Part shown: positions 60,497-61,012 of the stretch, in pieces
Layout: each line of letters starts with the position of its first letter
How positions within the stretch are numbered: the stretch's first letter is position 1
NCBI GenBank assembly: GCA_003220795.1
Contig: QHTK01000051.1
Location: 1-61,012, forward strand
DNA from: Gemmatimonadota bacterium
GTDB lineage: Bacteria; Gemmatimonadota; Gemmatimonadetes; Gemmatimonadales; GWC2-71-9
Direction: 5' to 3'
DNA: 61,012 nt
The notes under the pieces: model-generated
The model's input: only the letters and a program-made list of their open reading frames with translations
Told to the model about the DNA's origin: nothing
Databases searched by the model: none
Made by a program: the position numbers and the translations under genes

Positions 60497-61012
60497 ATGA
60501 GGCTGCCCGTGGCTCCCGCGACTGCAACCGCCCGCCTCTGGCTCGCCGCCGTCGCGTCCGCGGCGGTGATCGGCGGCGCCTACCTGCTCGAATCCCACGG
60601 TCGCACTTGGGCCGCGGCCGGGCTGGTCGCGGCGGGCGTGGCGGCCGGCGCCGCACGGTTCCTCGCGTCGAGCCGCGCCGATCGCCGCTACGCCAAGGTG
60701 CTGGAGCACGAGGTCGCTACCCAGACGCGCTCGCTGGTGGATTCGCTCGCCGCCACGGCCGACGCCGAGCGCCACCTGCGGCTGGTGATGGACGCAGTAC
60801 CCGACGCGATCGCGGTGCTGGATCGTGACGGCCGCGTGATCGATCTGAACGAATCCGCCAAACGGCTACTGGCCGCGCCGCCCAACGCGGGCGCGGGACG
60901 CAGCGTGTTTGCGTCGCTCGAGGCCGATGCCGCGGCGACCGTCCGGGAGCGGCTCGCGGCGGCGTTCCGCGGGGAGGTGCAACGGTTCGAGGTGGCGGGC
61001 CGGCGGGAGGAC
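60497..61012 (+). CDS. PAS-domain membrane sensor protein (3' truncated)
   Basis: Open from ATG 60497 to the window end; 172 residues seen. Two hydrophobic segments at about 14-31 and 38-56 form a short membrane anchor. A helical linker follows, then a PAS domain starting near residue 95 (HLRLVMDAVPDAIAVLDRDG, VIDLNESAKRLL). Such proteins usually continue into a histidine kinase or a diguanylate cyclase; which one cannot be told here. It is divergent from the isomerase gene with 59 bases between. A TAGGTT box lies just before the ATG, so translation may be leaderless. Confidence 0.7.
   Translation, partial: MRLPVAPATATARLWLAAVASAAVIGGAYLLESHGRTWAAAGLVAAGVAAGAARFLASSRADRRYAKVLEHEVATQTRSLVDSLAATADAERHLRLVMDAVPDAIAVLDRDGRVIDLNESAKRLLAAPPNAGAGRSVFASLEADAAATVRERLAAAFRGEVQRFEVAGRRED

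Overview
The window is high-GC bacterial chromosome, densely coded on both strands. The gene content points to a Gemmatimonadota-like, or less likely Acidobacteriota-like, aerobic Gram-negative: an alternative complex III (ActA-F), a PQQ cluster, a BNR/sortilin-repeat exoprotein, a DUF5916 outer-membrane barrel, a YVTN-phosphoesterase and a VIT/VWA-ECF sigma-anti-sigma set. This lineage assignment is inference from gene families only. I see no rRNA, tRNA, CRISPR array, insertion sequence, integrase or phage gene.

Layout. 1-2.2 kb (+): 3' end of a VIT/VWA protein, an ECF sigma factor and its membrane anti-sigma factor. 2.2-10 kb (-): a cupredoxin lipoprotein, then an alternative complex III operon transcribed actA-actB-actC-actD-actE-actF and closed by a strong hairpin. 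10-19.7 kb (-): a chain of overlapping catabolic genes (two amidohydrolase-fold proteins, a DapA-like aldolase, a Tat-targeted sarcosine-oxidase-like flavoenzyme, a DHODH-like barrel, an enolase-superfamily enzyme), followed by a BNR-repeat exoprotein and a small DUF3788-like gene. 19.8-20.5 kb (+): a Yip1-like membrane protein. 20.5-25.2 kb (-): pqqA-pqqB-pqqC-pqqD-pqqE plus an ABC-2 exporter. 25.4-30.2 kb (-): a sigma-54 response regulator, its histidine kinase, a class III aminotransferase and a TrmJ-like methylase. A candidate sigma-54 promoter lies between the regulator gene and pqqA. 30.3-38.9 kb: heparinase-like protein, GHMP kinase and oligopeptide-type binding protein (-), divergent from two permeases and an N-acyl-D-glutamate-deacylase-like enzyme (+). 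38.9-44.7 kb: esterase and GH38 alpha-mannosidase (-), and a beta-propeller phosphoesterase (+).

45-59.1 kb (+) is the most unusual region: nine genes, every junction a 4-base stop/start overlap. They encode a glycosidase-GT2 fusion, an ABC exporter fused to an APH-type kinase, an ATP-grasp ligase, two collinear APH-type kinases, two related glycosyltransferases, a YdjC/ChbG deacetylase and a DUF5916 outer-membrane protein. A very good -24/-12 promoter match lies upstream. I read it as an undescribed glycoconjugate assembly and export pathway. The window ends with a convergent phosphoglucose isomerase gene and the start of a PAS sensor gene.

Translational coupling is pervasive: at least twenty junctions are ATGA or GTGA overlaps, and this was used to choose several GTG starts.
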